Part shown: positions 51,171-59,913 of the stretch, in pieces
How positions within the stretch are numbered: the stretch's first letter is position 1
How the letters are laid out: every line of letters starts with the position of its first letter
Source: Chloroflexota bacterium
GTDB lineage: Bacteria > Chloroflexota > Limnocylindria > Limnocylindrales > CSP1-4
Direction of reading: 5' to 3'
Assembly (NCBI GenBank): GCA_016191345.1
Contig: JACPOU010000032.1
Coordinates: 1-64,000, forward strand
Length of the DNA stretch: 64,000 nucleotides
Translations under genes and position numbers: made by a program
The notes under the pieces: generated by a model
Databases searched by the model: none
What the model was told of the DNA's origin: nothing
Seen by the model: the letters and a program-made list of their open reading frames with translations, nothing else

Positions 51171-51719
51171 ATGTACCTCGGCGATCCCCGACCGTCCGAG
51201 TCGAGGCGTGTCCTGGGTGACCTCCTCCGAACCGCCAGGAAACGGCGCGGCATCACCCAGACACGTCTCGAGGAGTGGTCCGGCGTCGACCAGACCGTGA
51301 TCTCGCGGATCGAGGCCGGCAAGCCGATCGGGCTGCGGATTCGAACCGTGTTGCGGCTCATGGATGCGCTCGGGATCATCGGCCTCGAAGCAACGTATGC
51401 GCGCTTCCACCCGTGGTCCGACCTGCCGCCCTTCGGGCCGGACGAGGAGCGGGCACTCCTGGCCGAGGCGGACAATCGATGCCGACGATGCGCACGTGAC
51501 CGGCGCCTGACCGGATCATGCCAGCGACGTGCAGAGGGCGGGAAGGCATCGTTTGGCGACCGAGGCTGGCGCGGCCGCCGGCCCGTCCCCGGCCCGGATC
51601 ATGCCAGCGACGTGCATAGGGCGGGAGGGCATCGTTTGGCGACCGAGGCCGGCGCGGCCGCCGGCCCGTCACCGGCCCGGATCATGCCAGGCGAACGAGC
51701 CCGTCAATCGCCGTCGTAG
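51171..51719 (+). CDS. XRE-type HTH protein inside the repeat-bracketed cassette
   Basis: About 182 residues. The N-terminal ~75 residues are a clear XRE helix-turn-helix (LRTARKRRGITQTRLEEWSGVDQTVISRIEAGKPI). A Cys pair follows (CRRC, ~105). From about residue 115 the frame runs through the 83-bp tandem repeat and becomes low-complexity, so the true protein was probably shorter. The ATG at 51171 is preceded six bases earlier by TTCCAT, a near match to the leaderless -10; an ATG at 51144 would add nine residues. It opposes the fab genes and overlaps the 3' end of fabF. Confidence 0.6.
   Translation: MYLGDPRPSESRRVLGDLLRTARKRRGITQTRLEEWSGVDQTVISRIEAGKPIGLRIRTVLRLMDALGIIGLEATYARFHPWSDLPPFGPDEERALLAEADNRCRRCARDRRLTGSCQRRAEGGKASFGDRGWRGRRPVPGPDHASDVHRAGGHRLATEAGAAAGPSPARIMPGERARQSPS
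51513..51685. repeat. 83-bp tandem repeat with embedded 21-nt motifs
   Basis: Two 83-bp units (51513-51595, 51596-51678) and the start of a third. Each unit carries a leftward copy of the palindromic motif (51516-51536 and 51599-51619; minus strand CTCTGCACGT or CTATGCACGT, then CGCTGGCATGA). The unit length is not a multiple of three, so the HTH frame changes between copies. Confidence 0.85.
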
Positions 51720-52978
51720 CGCTTGAAGATCACCGCGCCGTTGTGGCCGCCCAGGCCGATGTTGTTCGAGAGGGCGTAGCGGATGGGCCGCTGGATCGTC
51801 TCGTCGACGACCCACAGGTCGCAGTCGGGATCGGGGTCGCGGTAGTTGAGGGTCCCTGGGACGGTCTGTTCGTGGACCGACATGACGGTCGCGAAGGCCT
51901 CGAACGCTCCGGCCGCGCCCATCATGTGGCCGGTCATCGACTTCGTCCCGCTGATCGCCAGTGACGTCGCCTTGCCGGACGCACGCGCCCCGAAGACCGT
52001 CCAGATCGCCTCCGACTCACGGGCGTCGCCGACGGGCGTGGACGTTCCATGGGGGTTGATCAGGTCGACCTCATCGGCGGGCACGCCGCGCCGATCGAGC
52101 GCCATCTTCATCGCCCTGGCCGAGCCGGTGCCGCCCTCGATCGGCTGGATCATGTCCCAGCCGTCGGCCGCGGAGCCGTAGCCCACGACCTCGGCGTAGA
52201 TCTTCGCGCCGCGTGCCTTGGCGAGCTCGAGGTCCTCGAGGAACAGGCCGCCGGCCCCCTCGCCGAGGACGAAGCCGTTGCGCGTCGCGTCGAACGGCCT
52301 CGAGACCGTCTCGAGCGGCTCGCCGGGCCGCGGCGACCCGAGGCCCCGCATGTTCCCGAAGCCGGCGTGGGCGACCTCGATGAGCGGCGCCTCGGTGGAG
52401 CCGCTGATGACCGCGATGCAGTCGCCGCGGCGGATCGCCTCGGCGCCCTCAGCGACGTTATGCGTCCCGGTCGCACAGGCGGACACGATGCAGACGTTGT
52501 GGCCGATGGCGCCGGTCTCGATGGCGATCATCCCGGACGTCGAATCGACGAGCGCATTGGCGATGAACGTCGGGGGGACGCGGTTGGGGCCCTTGTCGAG
52601 GAGCGTCCGGAAGCTCTCGATCATGAGGTGCTGGCCGCCCGCGCCCGAGCCGTACACGACCCCGACCTCGGTCCGGTTCGCGTCGGTGATCTCGAAGCCC
52701 GAATCGGCGAGCGCCTGCTTGGCCGCGGCCACGCCGAAATGCATCTCGCTCTCGCTGCGGCGGACGGCCTTCGGGTCCATCCACGCGGTGGCGTCGAAGC
52801 CCTTCACCTGGCCGCCGGCCTTGTGCTCGTAGCGGGAAACGTCGAACTTCGTGATCTCGCCGAGGCCGGAGACGCCGTTCAGGAGGTTGGCCCACGCGGT
52901 CGCGACGTCGTTGCCGACCGGGCTGATGACGCCGAGGCCGGTCACGGCCACGCGTCGGGAGTAATCGGGGGTGCGCAA
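51704..52978 (-). CDS. fabF: 3-Oxoacyl-ACP synthase II (first copy)
   Basis: 424 residues with the triad C168 (SACATG), H310 (PHGTSTP) and H351 (SMTGHMMGAAG). It elongates acyl-ACP. The start is TTG at 52978, with AGGAG upstream; a GTG nine codons later would remove the first strand's lead. It follows fabD by 17 bases and is clearly diverged from the second fabF copy, so the two probably differ in chain-length preference. Confidence 0.93.
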   Translation of the reverse strand: MRTPDYSRRVAVTGLGVISPVGNDVATAWANLLNGVSGLGEITKFDVSRYEHKAGGQVKGFDATAWMDPKAVRRSESEMHFGVAAAKQALADSGFEITDANRTEVGVVYGSGAGGQHLMIESFRTLLDKGPNRVPPTFIANALVDSTSGMIAIETGAIGHNVCIVSACATGTHNVAEGAEAIRRGDCIAVISGSTEAPLIEVAHAGFGNMRGLGSPRPGEPLETVSRPFDATRNGFVLGEGAGGLFLEDLELAKARGAKIYAEVVGYGSAADGWDMIQPIEGGTGSARAMKMALDRRGVPADEVDLINPHGTSTPVGDARESEAIWTVFGARASGKATSLAISGTKSMTGHMMGAAGAFEAFATVMSVHEQTVPGTLNYRDPDPDCDLWVVDETIQRPIRYALSNNIGLGGHNGAVIFKRYDGD

Positions 52979-52995
52979 CGGAAGAGCTCTCCTGT

Positions 52996-53961
52996 TCAGG
53001 CGGGGGTGGCGCCGGGACCGGGCAGGTTGATCCCACCCGGTGCCGATGGAAGGTCGAGGGGCAGCGCTTCGGCTGCGGGGTCGATTCGCTTGATGAGGTT
53101 CGTCAGGACCCGGCCGGGCCCCACCTCGATGAACGTCCGGACGCCGTCACCGGCCATCCGCTCCACGGCGCCGACCCAGTCGACGCCCGTGGTGAGGTGC
53201 TCGACGAGCTCGCGCCGGCAGTCCTCGGCGGTGGTCAGGAGTCGCGCATCCGCGTTCGCGAGGAGCGCAACCTCGGGATCGTCGAAGTCGACGTCCGTGA
53301 GGACGTCTCGCATCTCCGAGGCCGCCTCCGCCATGAGCGGGGAATGCGCCGCGACCGACACCGGGAGCACGATGGCGCGCTTCGCGCCGAGGGCCTTCGC
53401 GATCTCGGCACCGGCCTCGATCGCCGCCCGCTCGCCCGACACGACCACCTGGCCGGGCGCGTTCCGGTTCGCGACGCCGAACACGCCATGGGCCGACGCC
53501 TTGGCGATGAGCTCGGGAAGCGCGGCGTCGTCCAGCCCGATGAGGGCGGCCATGGCACCGTCCCGGCCCGAGCCCGAGGCCTGCATGAGGCGCCCCCGGG
53601 TCCGGACCAGTTCGACGCCGTCCTCGAGGGACAGCGCACCGGCCGCGACCATCGCCGAGTACTGGCCCATCGAGTGGCCGGCCATGTACCGGGGCTCCAC
53701 GCCGTGACCCGTGGCGGCCTCGTGCTCGCGGAGCGCGGCGAGGAAGGCGAGCGAGGCCGTCAGCAGGGCCGGCTGAGCGTTCTCCGTCCGGTTGAGCGTG
53801 TCCTCGGGGCCTTCCCAGGCGAGCCGGCTGATCGATTCACCGAGCGCCGAATCGGCTTCGGCAAAGACCTCGGCCGCGGCGGGCGACGCGGCCGCGAGGG
53901 CCTGGGCCATGCCGACGGCCTGCGAACCCTGGCCGGGGAAGATGAACGCGACGCTGCTCAT
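52996..53961 (-). CDS. fabD: Malonyl-CoA:ACP transacylase
   Basis: Loads malonyl groups on acyl carrier protein. 321 residues with nucleophile S97 (AGHSMGQYS), its partner H206 (VAAHSPLM) and the N-terminal FIFPGQGSQ. The ATG at 53961 is chosen, with GGAGG just upstream; longer frames have no family match. First fab gene, divergent from a MarR-type regulator. Confidence 0.94.
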   Translation of the reverse strand: MSSVAFIFPGQGSQAVGMAQALAAASPAAAEVFAEADSALGESISRLAWEGPEDTLNRTENAQPALLTASLAFLAALREHEAATGHGVEPRYMAGHSMGQYSAMVAAGALSLEDGVELVRTRGRLMQASGSGRDGAMAALIGLDDAALPELIAKASAHGVFGVANRNAPGQVVVSGERAAIEAGAEIAKALGAKRAIVLPVSVAAHSPLMAEAASEMRDVLTDVDFDDPEVALLANADARLLTTAEDCRRELVEHLTTGVDWVGAVERMAGDGVRTFIEVGPGRVLTNLIKRIDPAAEALPLDLPSAPGGINLPGPGATPA

Positions 53962-54055
53962 GGGCCTCCGGAGGCGCGGTGGATGGGGGGACGCCGGGCC
54001 ACGACAGCCCGACGCCCACATGGTGCTCTGCCGAGACGCCCGCGAGCGTGAAACG

Positions 54056-54073
54056 CGTGCACGGGTGCACACG
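54056..54073. promoter_or_regulatory. Palindrome between fabD and the MarR-type gene, possible operator
   Basis: GTGCAC GG GTGCAC (54057-54070) within CGTGCACGGGTGCACACG is a good palindrome located between the divergent starts, 33 bases before the MarR gene. It could be the operator of that regulator; no second copy was noticed nearby. Confidence 0.4.
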
Positions 54074-54090
54074 AACGACGCATCCTGCGG

Positions 54091-54096
54091 TACCCT
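54091..54096 (+). promoter_or_regulatory. -10 element of the MarR-type gene
   Basis: TACCCT ends six bases before the ATG at 54103: leaderless arrangement. Confidence 0.55.
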
Positions 54097-54102
54097 CCGG
54101 CC

Positions 54103-54678
54103 ATGGCCCTGCCCAGTTCCCCACGTCGGCGGCCACGCGCGCCCACGGTTCGCACGATTGCCCGGCGATTCGAGGCGGACCTGTCTGCATCCGTCCTCGG
54201 GGCGGGCACCCGGGTTCCCAACGTCCGCCAGATCTCCGAGCGCGTGGCGATGGGCCGGGCCCTGTGGCGGGAGCTCGTCGTGGGGTTCGCGTCGCAGCTC
54301 GCCGAGCTGCGGCTCGGGTTCACCCAGCTCGCCGCCCTCTACGTCCTGGCCGATGGCGGCACGACCACCATCGGGGAGCTCGCCGACGTCCTCGGCCGAT
54401 CGCCGTCAGCGACGAGCCGGCTCGTCGAGGGACTTGTCCGTCGGCGGCTCGTGGATCGCCACGAGGAGGCAGAGGACCGGCGCCAGCGGACGCTGTCGCT
54501 GACCCAGCGAGGCCACGCGGTCCTGCGCGTCGTCGACCGGGCGCGGGCCGACCAGTTCCTCACCGCGGTCCGGCCGCTGCCGACCGCGGAGCGGGCGGTG
54601 GTGGCGATGGGGGTCGCGGCGCTCGCGACCCGGGCGTTCTCCCGGCGGGGGCGCCTCATCCGGGCACCGGGGGAATAG
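54103..54678 (+). CDS. MarR-family transcriptional regulator
   Basis: 191 residues; a basic N-terminal extension of ~40, then the MarR winged helix (TTIGELADVLGRSPSATSRLVEGLVRRRLVDRHEEAEDRRQRTLSLT). Divergent from fabD, so it may control the fab genes as FabT and FadR-like factors do elsewhere; this is positional inference. Confidence 0.87.
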   Translation: MALPSSPRRRPRAPTVRTIARRFEADLSASVLGAGTRVPNVRQISERVAMGRALWRELVVGFASQLAELRLGFTQLAALYVLADGGTTTIGELADVLGRSPSATSRLVEGLVRRRLVDRHEEAEDRRQRTLSLTQRGHAVLRVVDRARADQFLTAVRPLPTAERAVVAMGVAALATRAFSRRGRLIRAPGE

Positions 54679-54703
54679 CCGGCGGAAAGCGGCCGGCGGC
54701 CGT

Positions 54704-54749
54704 GGCACGGCGCCCGGCTCGGGACCCGCGCCCGGTCGGACTCCGTGCC
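54704..54749. terminator. Weak stem-loop between convergent genes
   Basis: GGCACGG (54704-54710) can pair with CCGTGCC (54743-54749) across a 32-base GC-rich loop, between the MarR and M20 gene ends. Confidence 0.3.
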
Positions 54750-54773
54750 CGATCCGGGGGGAGGCGCCGCGGC

Positions 54774-56222
54774 TCAGCCGCAGAAGCGCAGGACCGCGTC
54801 CCAGAGGACCGGCAGCCCCCACCGCAGCCCCTCGAGCGAGACCCGCTCATCGACGCCGTGGTAGCGGTCGAGGTACGTCTCGGTCGCCTCCAGCCGGAGC
54901 GGCGAGAAGCCGTAGGCCGGCACGCCCAGTCGGAGCAGGTGCTTGGCATCGGTCGCGAACGGAGCCATGACCGGGAGCGGAACCCCATCGGGGTCGTGGT
55001 CGCGGATCGCCTGGGCGAGGATCTCGTAGAGCGGCGATTCGTGGTCCGCGACGACCGGCGGCGCGGTCGTGACCAGCTCGATCCGGCAGGCGGCGAGCAG
55101 CTCCGGCCCCAGGCGCGCCTCGATGTCGGCCCGGATCGCCGGCTCGTCCGTTCCGGGCAGGTGCCGGCAGTCGAGCTCGATGACCGCCTCGCCCGGGATG
55201 ACGTTGTACTTGACCCCGGCGTGGATCACGTTCGGGGAGATCGTGTCCCGGACGAGGGCCCTCGCGGCCCGGGCATAGACCGGGGCGCAGCGTTGGTCGA
55301 TCGCAGCCTCGGCCCGCCCCGCGTCGCCGCCGGCCATGGCCCGCAGGAGCGTGGCCGCGTCGCCGGGGAGTGCCTCCGCCGCCGCCTCGAAGAACCGTGC
55401 CATCACCGGCGTCAGCCGCGCCGGACCCGGCACCGACAGCCGCCGGATCGCCTCCGCCGCAAGGACCGCCGCGTTGTCCGGCCGGGGCATCGAGCCGTGG
55501 CCCCACGTCCCGCGAATCGCGATCCGGTAGACGCAGTAGCCCTTCTCGGCGACCTGGATCGGGTAGAGACGGACGCCGCCGACCTCGAGACTCACCCCGC
55601 CCGATTCGTTGATCGCCCCGGCAGCGCGAAGGTGCTCCGGGTGGTGCTCGACGATCCAGCCGATGCCGGCGTGCCCGCCGGCCTCCTCGTCGGCGGTGAC
55701 GGCGAACAGGATGTCACGCCGGAGTCCGGGGATCGGGTGGAGCGCCGGATCCAGGCCGGCGGCGGCTGCACGCTCGGCGAGCCCGCGGACGACCTCGAGC
55801 TCCATCGCCACGAGGTCCTTCATGTCGACCGCGCCGCGGCCGTAGAGGTAGCCGTCCTCGACATCGCCGGCGAATGGATCGTGCGTCCAGCGGTCCGGCG
55901 GCGCCGGCACGACGTCCAGGTGCGAGAGGAGGAGCAGGGGGTCGCCGCCGGTCCCGTCGCCGCGGAGCCGGGCGACCACCGAGCCGCGGCCCGGAACGGG
56001 TTCGTACACCGTCGCGGGCACGCCGCTCGCCTCGAGGCGAGCGGCGATCGCACGGGCCGCGTCGAGCTCCGGGCCGGGCGGGTCCGGCGGGTTGACCGAT
56101 GGGATGCGGATCAGCTCGCGAAGCGTCTCGACAAGCCGCTCGTGCGCCCGCGCCCACGCCTCGGCGGAGCGCGCGTCCGAGGGCCGGGACGCCTGGGGCG
56201 AGCCCTGCGCCGCCACCCTCAA
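54774..56222 (-). CDS. M20 family metallopeptidase
   Basis: 482 residues. Zinc-binding motifs LSHLDVVP (His), YGRGAVDMKD (bridging Asp), TADEEAGG (Glu pair) and CRHLPGTDE are in order, with a lid/dimerisation domain inserted (~250-380). Relatives are ArgE/DapE/carboxypeptidase S types that hydrolyse N-acyl amino acids or dipeptides. No signal peptide. The TTG start overlaps the preceding stop (TTGA, 56219-56222). Confidence 0.88.
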   Translation of the reverse strand: MRVAAQGSPQASRPSDARSAEAWARAHERLVETLRELIRIPSVNPPDPPGPELDAARAIAARLEASGVPATVYEPVPGRGSVVARLRGDGTGGDPLLLLSHLDVVPAPPDRWTHDPFAGDVEDGYLYGRGAVDMKDLVAMELEVVRGLAERAAAAGLDPALHPIPGLRRDILFAVTADEEAGGHAGIGWIVEHHPEHLRAAGAINESGGVSLEVGGVRLYPIQVAEKGYCVYRIAIRGTWGHGSMPRPDNAAVLAAEAIRRLSVPGPARLTPVMARFFEAAAEALPGDAATLLRAMAGGDAGRAEAAIDQRCAPVYARAARALVRDTISPNVIHAGVKYNVIPGEAVIELDCRHLPGTDEPAIRADIEARLGPELLAACRIELVTTAPPVVADHESPLYEILAQAIRDHDPDGVPLPVMAPFATDAKHLLRLGVPAYGFSPLRLEATETYLDRYHGVDERVSLEGLRWGLPVLWDAVLRFCG

Positions 56223-56458
56223 CCGGCCCCGGAGAGCAGGTTCGCGACGATGCCCAGCACGAAGCCGGACAGCACGAGGGCGGCGATCATCAGGAGGAGG
56301 AGGCGCCCCAGCCGGCGCTCCTCGGCGCGGCCGGCCGCGGGATCCGGATCGCGGCCACCCGCGATGTACGGCGCCGCGAGACCCCGGCGCCGGGCGTGCT
56401 CGTTCCGCTCCGAGTCGTACGCCTCGGGATCCGGAGGCAGCGGTGCCGCCGTGGTCAT
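56219..56458 (-). CDS. Small membrane protein, function unknown
   Basis: 79 residues: a hydrophilic first half ([19 protein letters not shown]) and one C-terminal helix (about 53-75). It bridges ilvD and the M20 peptidase by four-base overlaps on both sides (ATGA and TTGA), which argues strongly that it is translated. Confidence 0.7.
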   Translation of the reverse strand: MTTAAPLPPDPEAYDSERNEHARRRGLAAPYIAGGRDPDPAAGRAEERRLGRLLLLMIAALVLSGFVLGIVANLLSGAG

Positions 56459-58191
56459 CGCGTCCCCAGGGCGCGGCCGAGGCGCGCGCCGGTCGTGACC
56501 GCGCCCTCGGACGCCGAGGCGACCAGGGCCGCGTACTTGCCCATGACCCCGCCCGCGTAGCGGGGAGCCGGCGGTGACCATGCCGCGCGCCGCCGCTCGA
56601 GCTCGGCCGCCTCGACGTGCAGGTCGAGGCGCTTGGCCTCCACGTCGATCACGATCTCGTCACCCTCGCGGACGAGCGCGATCGGGCCGCCGAGGGCCGC
56701 CTCGGGTGCGACGTGTCCGATCATCAGCCCGTGCGTCCCGCCGGAGAAGCGGCCGTCGGTCAGGAGGGCGACCTGGTCGCCGAGGCCCTCGCCGACCAGC
56801 GCCGCCGTGACGGACAGCATCTCCTGCATCCCGGGTCCCCCGACCGGCCCCTCGTACCGGATCACGACGACGTCGCCGGGCTGGATCCGCCGCTCGCTCA
56901 CGGCCTGGAAGCAGTCGTTCTCGGAATCGAAGACGCGGGCCGGGCCGCGATGGTGGAGCCGCTCGTGGCCGGCCAGCTTGACGACGCAGCCGTCCGGCGC
57001 GAGCGAGCCCCGCAGGATCGTCAGGCCGCCGTTCGGCTTCAGCGGCGACTCGATCGGCACGACGACCTTCTGGCCCGCGGTCTCCGTGGCCGCGGCCGCG
57101 ATCTTCGCGAGCGTCCGCCCGTCGACGTTGCGCTCCTCGCCGTGGAGCAGGCCCCGCTTCAGGAGCTCGCGCATGACGAGGCCGACGCCGCCCGCGTCGT
57201 ACATGTCCGCGGCCGTGTAGCGGCCACCGGGCCGCATGTCGGCGACGATCGGGGTCCGGTCGGCGATCTCCCCGAACTCGTCGATCTCGAGGGGGATGCC
57301 GAACTCGTGGGCGATCGCGAGAAGATGGAGGACGCCGTTCGTCGAGCCGCCGGTCGCGGCGACCGAGGCAATCGCGTTCTCGAGCGCCCTGCGGGTCACG
57401 ATCTGCGACGGCCGGATGTCGTGCCGGACGAGGGTCATCGCCAGCTCGCCGACGCGGCGGGCGGCCTCGTCCTTCTTCGGGTCCTCGGCCGGGATGCCGT
57501 TGAGGCCGCCCGGCGAGAGGCCCAGGAACTCGAGGGCGCCGCTCATCGTGTTCGCCGTGTACTGGCCGCCGCAGGCGCCCGCGCCGGGGCAGGCCGCGCT
57601 CTCGATCTCGTAGAGCTCCTCGATCGAGATCTTCCCGGCCCGATACGCGCCGACGGCCTCGAAGACGGACACGATCGTGAGGTCGCGGCCCTTGTACGTG
57701 CCCGGGTAGATCGTCCCGTTGTAGAAGACGAGGCCGGGCACGTCCAGCCGGGCCAGCGCCATCGCCGCGCCCGGGATCGTCTTGTCGCAGCCGACCAGGC
57801 AGACCACGCCGTCGAGGAGATGGCCCCGGACGACCAGCTCGATCGAATCGGCGACGACCTCGCGGCTGATCAGGCTCGCCTTCATCCCCTCCGTTCCCAT
57901 CGAGACGCCGTCCGAGACCGAGACCGTGCTGAACTCCATGGGCGTCCCGCCCGCCTCGCGGATGCCCTGCTTCACGAACTCCGCGAGCCGCCGCTGGTTG
58001 AGGTTGCAGGGCATCGTCTCGATCCACGTCGTCGCGACGCCGACCAGCGGCTGGGCGAGGTCGTCGTCGGTGAAGCCGACCGCCTTGAGCATCGCCCGCG
58101 CGGGGGCCCGGTCCGGTCCGTCGGTCAGGGTGTGGGAGTGGCGCTTGCCCGGATCGGTGGGTCGGTCATAGGGGAGGCGGGTGTCAGGCAT
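56455..58191 (-). CDS. ilvD: Dihydroxy-acid dehydratase
   Basis: Third step of valine, leucine and isoleucine synthesis: converts 2,3-dihydroxy acids to 2-oxoacids. 578 residues. The three cluster cysteines C62 (MPCN), C135 (VGCDKTIPG) and C207 ([13 protein letters not shown]) match the [2Fe-2S] form, and the C-terminal [19 protein letters not shown] is the family signature. A GAGGG precedes the ATG. First gene of an operon with the small membrane protein and the peptidase. Confidence 0.96.
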   Translation of the reverse strand: MPDTRLPYDRPTDPGKRHSHTLTDGPDRAPARAMLKAVGFTDDDLAQPLVGVATTWIETMPCNLNQRRLAEFVKQGIREAGGTPMEFSTVSVSDGVSMGTEGMKASLISREVVADSIELVVRGHLLDGVVCLVGCDKTIPGAAMALARLDVPGLVFYNGTIYPGTYKGRDLTIVSVFEAVGAYRAGKISIEELYEIESAACPGAGACGGQYTANTMSGALEFLGLSPGGLNGIPAEDPKKDEAARRVGELAMTLVRHDIRPSQIVTRRALENAIASVAATGGSTNGVLHLLAIAHEFGIPLEIDEFGEIADRTPIVADMRPGGRYTAADMYDAGGVGLVMRELLKRGLLHGEERNVDGRTLAKIAAAATETAGQKVVVPIESPLKPNGGLTILRGSLAPDGCVVKLAGHERLHHRGPARVFDSENDCFQAVSERRIQPGDVVVIRYEGPVGGPGMQEMLSVTAALVGEGLGDQVALLTDGRFSGGTHGLMIGHVAPEAALGGPIALVREGDEIVIDVEAKRLDLHVEAAELERRRAAWSPPAPRYAGGVMGKYAALVASASEGAVTTGARLGRALGTR

Positions 58192-58239
58192 GGGTCCCTC
58201 GGGGTCGGCGCCGTGCGCTTCGGTGGCGTGTGTGCGTCG

Positions 58240-58245
58240 AGGATA
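58240..58245 (-). promoter_or_regulatory. -10 element of ilvD
   Basis: TATCCT on the minus strand, leaving a leader of about 40 bases before the ATG at 58191. Confidence 0.45.
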
Positions 58246-58254
58246 GTGCGCCCG

Positions 58255-59913
58255 TCAGCCCGCCGAGGCGGAGTTGGCCAGTCGCTCGTCCACGACCCGC
58301 GCGGCCGCGACTGTGGCGGCCGGGCCGCGGACCGCGGCGATGAACAGGGCGGCATCGAAGGACGTCCCCGTCACGTCGGTGATCGCCGTCACGGTGGCGG
58401 TCCGGGGGACCCCTCGGAGCAGCGCGATCTCCCCGATCCCCGAGCCGGGTCCGAGGGTCGCCAGGCGGCGGTCACCATCGGTCACCGCGACCTGTCCCGT
58501 GTCGATGACCAGGAAGGCGTCCCCGGGATCGCCCTTGCGCATGAGGACCTCGCCCGCGCCGTAGGCGACGGGCACGGCACCGTTGACGAGGCGCTCGATC
58601 CCCGTGAGCGGCAGGACCCGGAAGGCGGGCACGCCCCGCAGCCGCTCGACGAGGTGCCACGGGACGGCCTCGATCGCCGCGGAGCGTCGCAGCGCCAGCC
58701 AGATGCCGATGGCGGCGAGCGGGAGAATCGCGCCAGAGACGAGCAGGGTCGAGCGGATGCCGAGGACGGCGATCAGGATGGGCGCGACGGCATAGCCGAG
58801 GGCCGCGGACGTCGCCGTCGCTCCCTCGAACAGGGCGAAGATCGAGCCCCGTTCCTCGTTCCGGCAACCGCGCTGGAGCAGGGTGAACCCGACGATGTCG
58901 AGGAGCGCATTGGCCAGCCCCGTCGTGACGAAGGCCAGGACCGCTACGACCGGCAGCGGAAGCAGCCCGATGAAGGCGATCGGCAGCCCCCACAGCGCGA
59001 GGGCAAGGGCGAACGCCATCGCCGTGCTTCGCTGGGCGGCCAGCCCGGCGACGATGCCGATGATCCCGCCGATTCCCATCGCCGCGCCGAGGATGCCCAC
59101 GCCGGCCTCGCCGAGCCCGATCAGCTCGACGCTCAGGACGACGGCGAGCGTTCCGAGGAGGCCTCGCACCATCGTCTGGAGCGCGAACCCGGCGATGACG
59201 ACCCCGATCGCCGGCCGCCGACGGATTGCCGCGACCCCGGCGGCAAGCCCGAGACCGGTGCGGTTCCGGGCCTCGGCCGGGCCCAGCGCGTCGTGCTGGT
59301 CCTCGTATTCGACGCTCGAGATCGCGGCGAGTCCGGCGAGGGCAACGAGGAGGAGCACGATCGCTCCGGCCATCGGGGCCCCGGTGGCGATGAAGAACGC
59401 GGCCACCAGCGGGCCGCCGAACGTGCCCAGCGCCTCGGCCGCGCTTGTGGCGATGTTGGCGGTGACGAGCTCCTCCGGCGTCGTGGCGAGCGCCGGCAGC
59501 AGCGTGCTCTGCGAGGGCCGAAGCACGCCATCCGTCCCGCCGAGAAGGCCGGCGACGACGAGCAGCCACGCGCCATCGGCTCCCGTGACGATGACGGCCG
59601 CCGCGATCGCCGCCGCCCCGGCGCGGATCAAGGACAGCAGCACCAGGATCCGGTCGGCCCGCCACCGGGCGAGTGGAGCGGCCGCGAGGATCCCGAAGAG
59701 GATCGAGGCGATGACACGGGCCACGCCGATCGCGGCAACCCCCGGCGCCCCGGCCCGGGACCAGGCCGCCACGGCGAGCAGGACCACGAGACCCGAATCG
59801 ACGCCGAGCGCGCAGAAGAATGAAGCCTGGGCCCGGCGCATGCTGGGCTTCGCGAGCGATGACCGCATGGCCTGCAGGGCTGCGCCGAACGGCGCGAAGA
59901 CGGATCGCCGCAT
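58255..59913 (-). CDS. MFS transporter fused to a cyclic-nucleotide-binding domain (2)
   Basis: 552 residues: about 12 helices of an MFS_3-like transporter to ~400, then a cNMP domain (about 415-530) with the complete cassette GSGIGEIALLRGVPRTA (490-506; E495, R504). The start follows the stop of the next paralogue with no gap. It has the same architecture as its neighbour, and the two are tandem duplicates that have diverged strongly. Confidence 0.9.
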   Translation of the reverse strand: MRRSVFAPFGAALQAMRSSLAKPSMRRAQASFFCALGVDSGLVVLLAVAAWSRAGAPGVAAIGVARVIASILFGILAAAPLARWRADRILVLLSLIRAGAAAIAAAVIVTGADGAWLLVVAGLLGGTDGVLRPSQSTLLPALATTPEELVTANIATSAAEALGTFGGPLVAAFFIATGAPMAGAIVLLLVALAGLAAISSVEYEDQHDALGPAEARNRTGLGLAAGVAAIRRRPAIGVVIAGFALQTMVRGLLGTLAVVLSVELIGLGEAGVGILGAAMGIGGIIGIVAGLAAQRSTAMAFALALALWGLPIAFIGLLPLPVVAVLAFVTTGLANALLDIVGFTLLQRGCRNEERGSIFALFEGATATSAALGYAVAPILIAVLGIRSTLLVSGAILPLAAIGIWLALRRSAAIEAVPWHLVERLRGVPAFRVLPLTGIERLVNGAVPVAYGAGEVLMRKGDPGDAFLVIDTGQVAVTDGDRRLATLGPGSGIGEIALLRGVPRTATVTAITDVTGTSFDAALFIAAVRGPAATVAAARVVDERLANSASAG

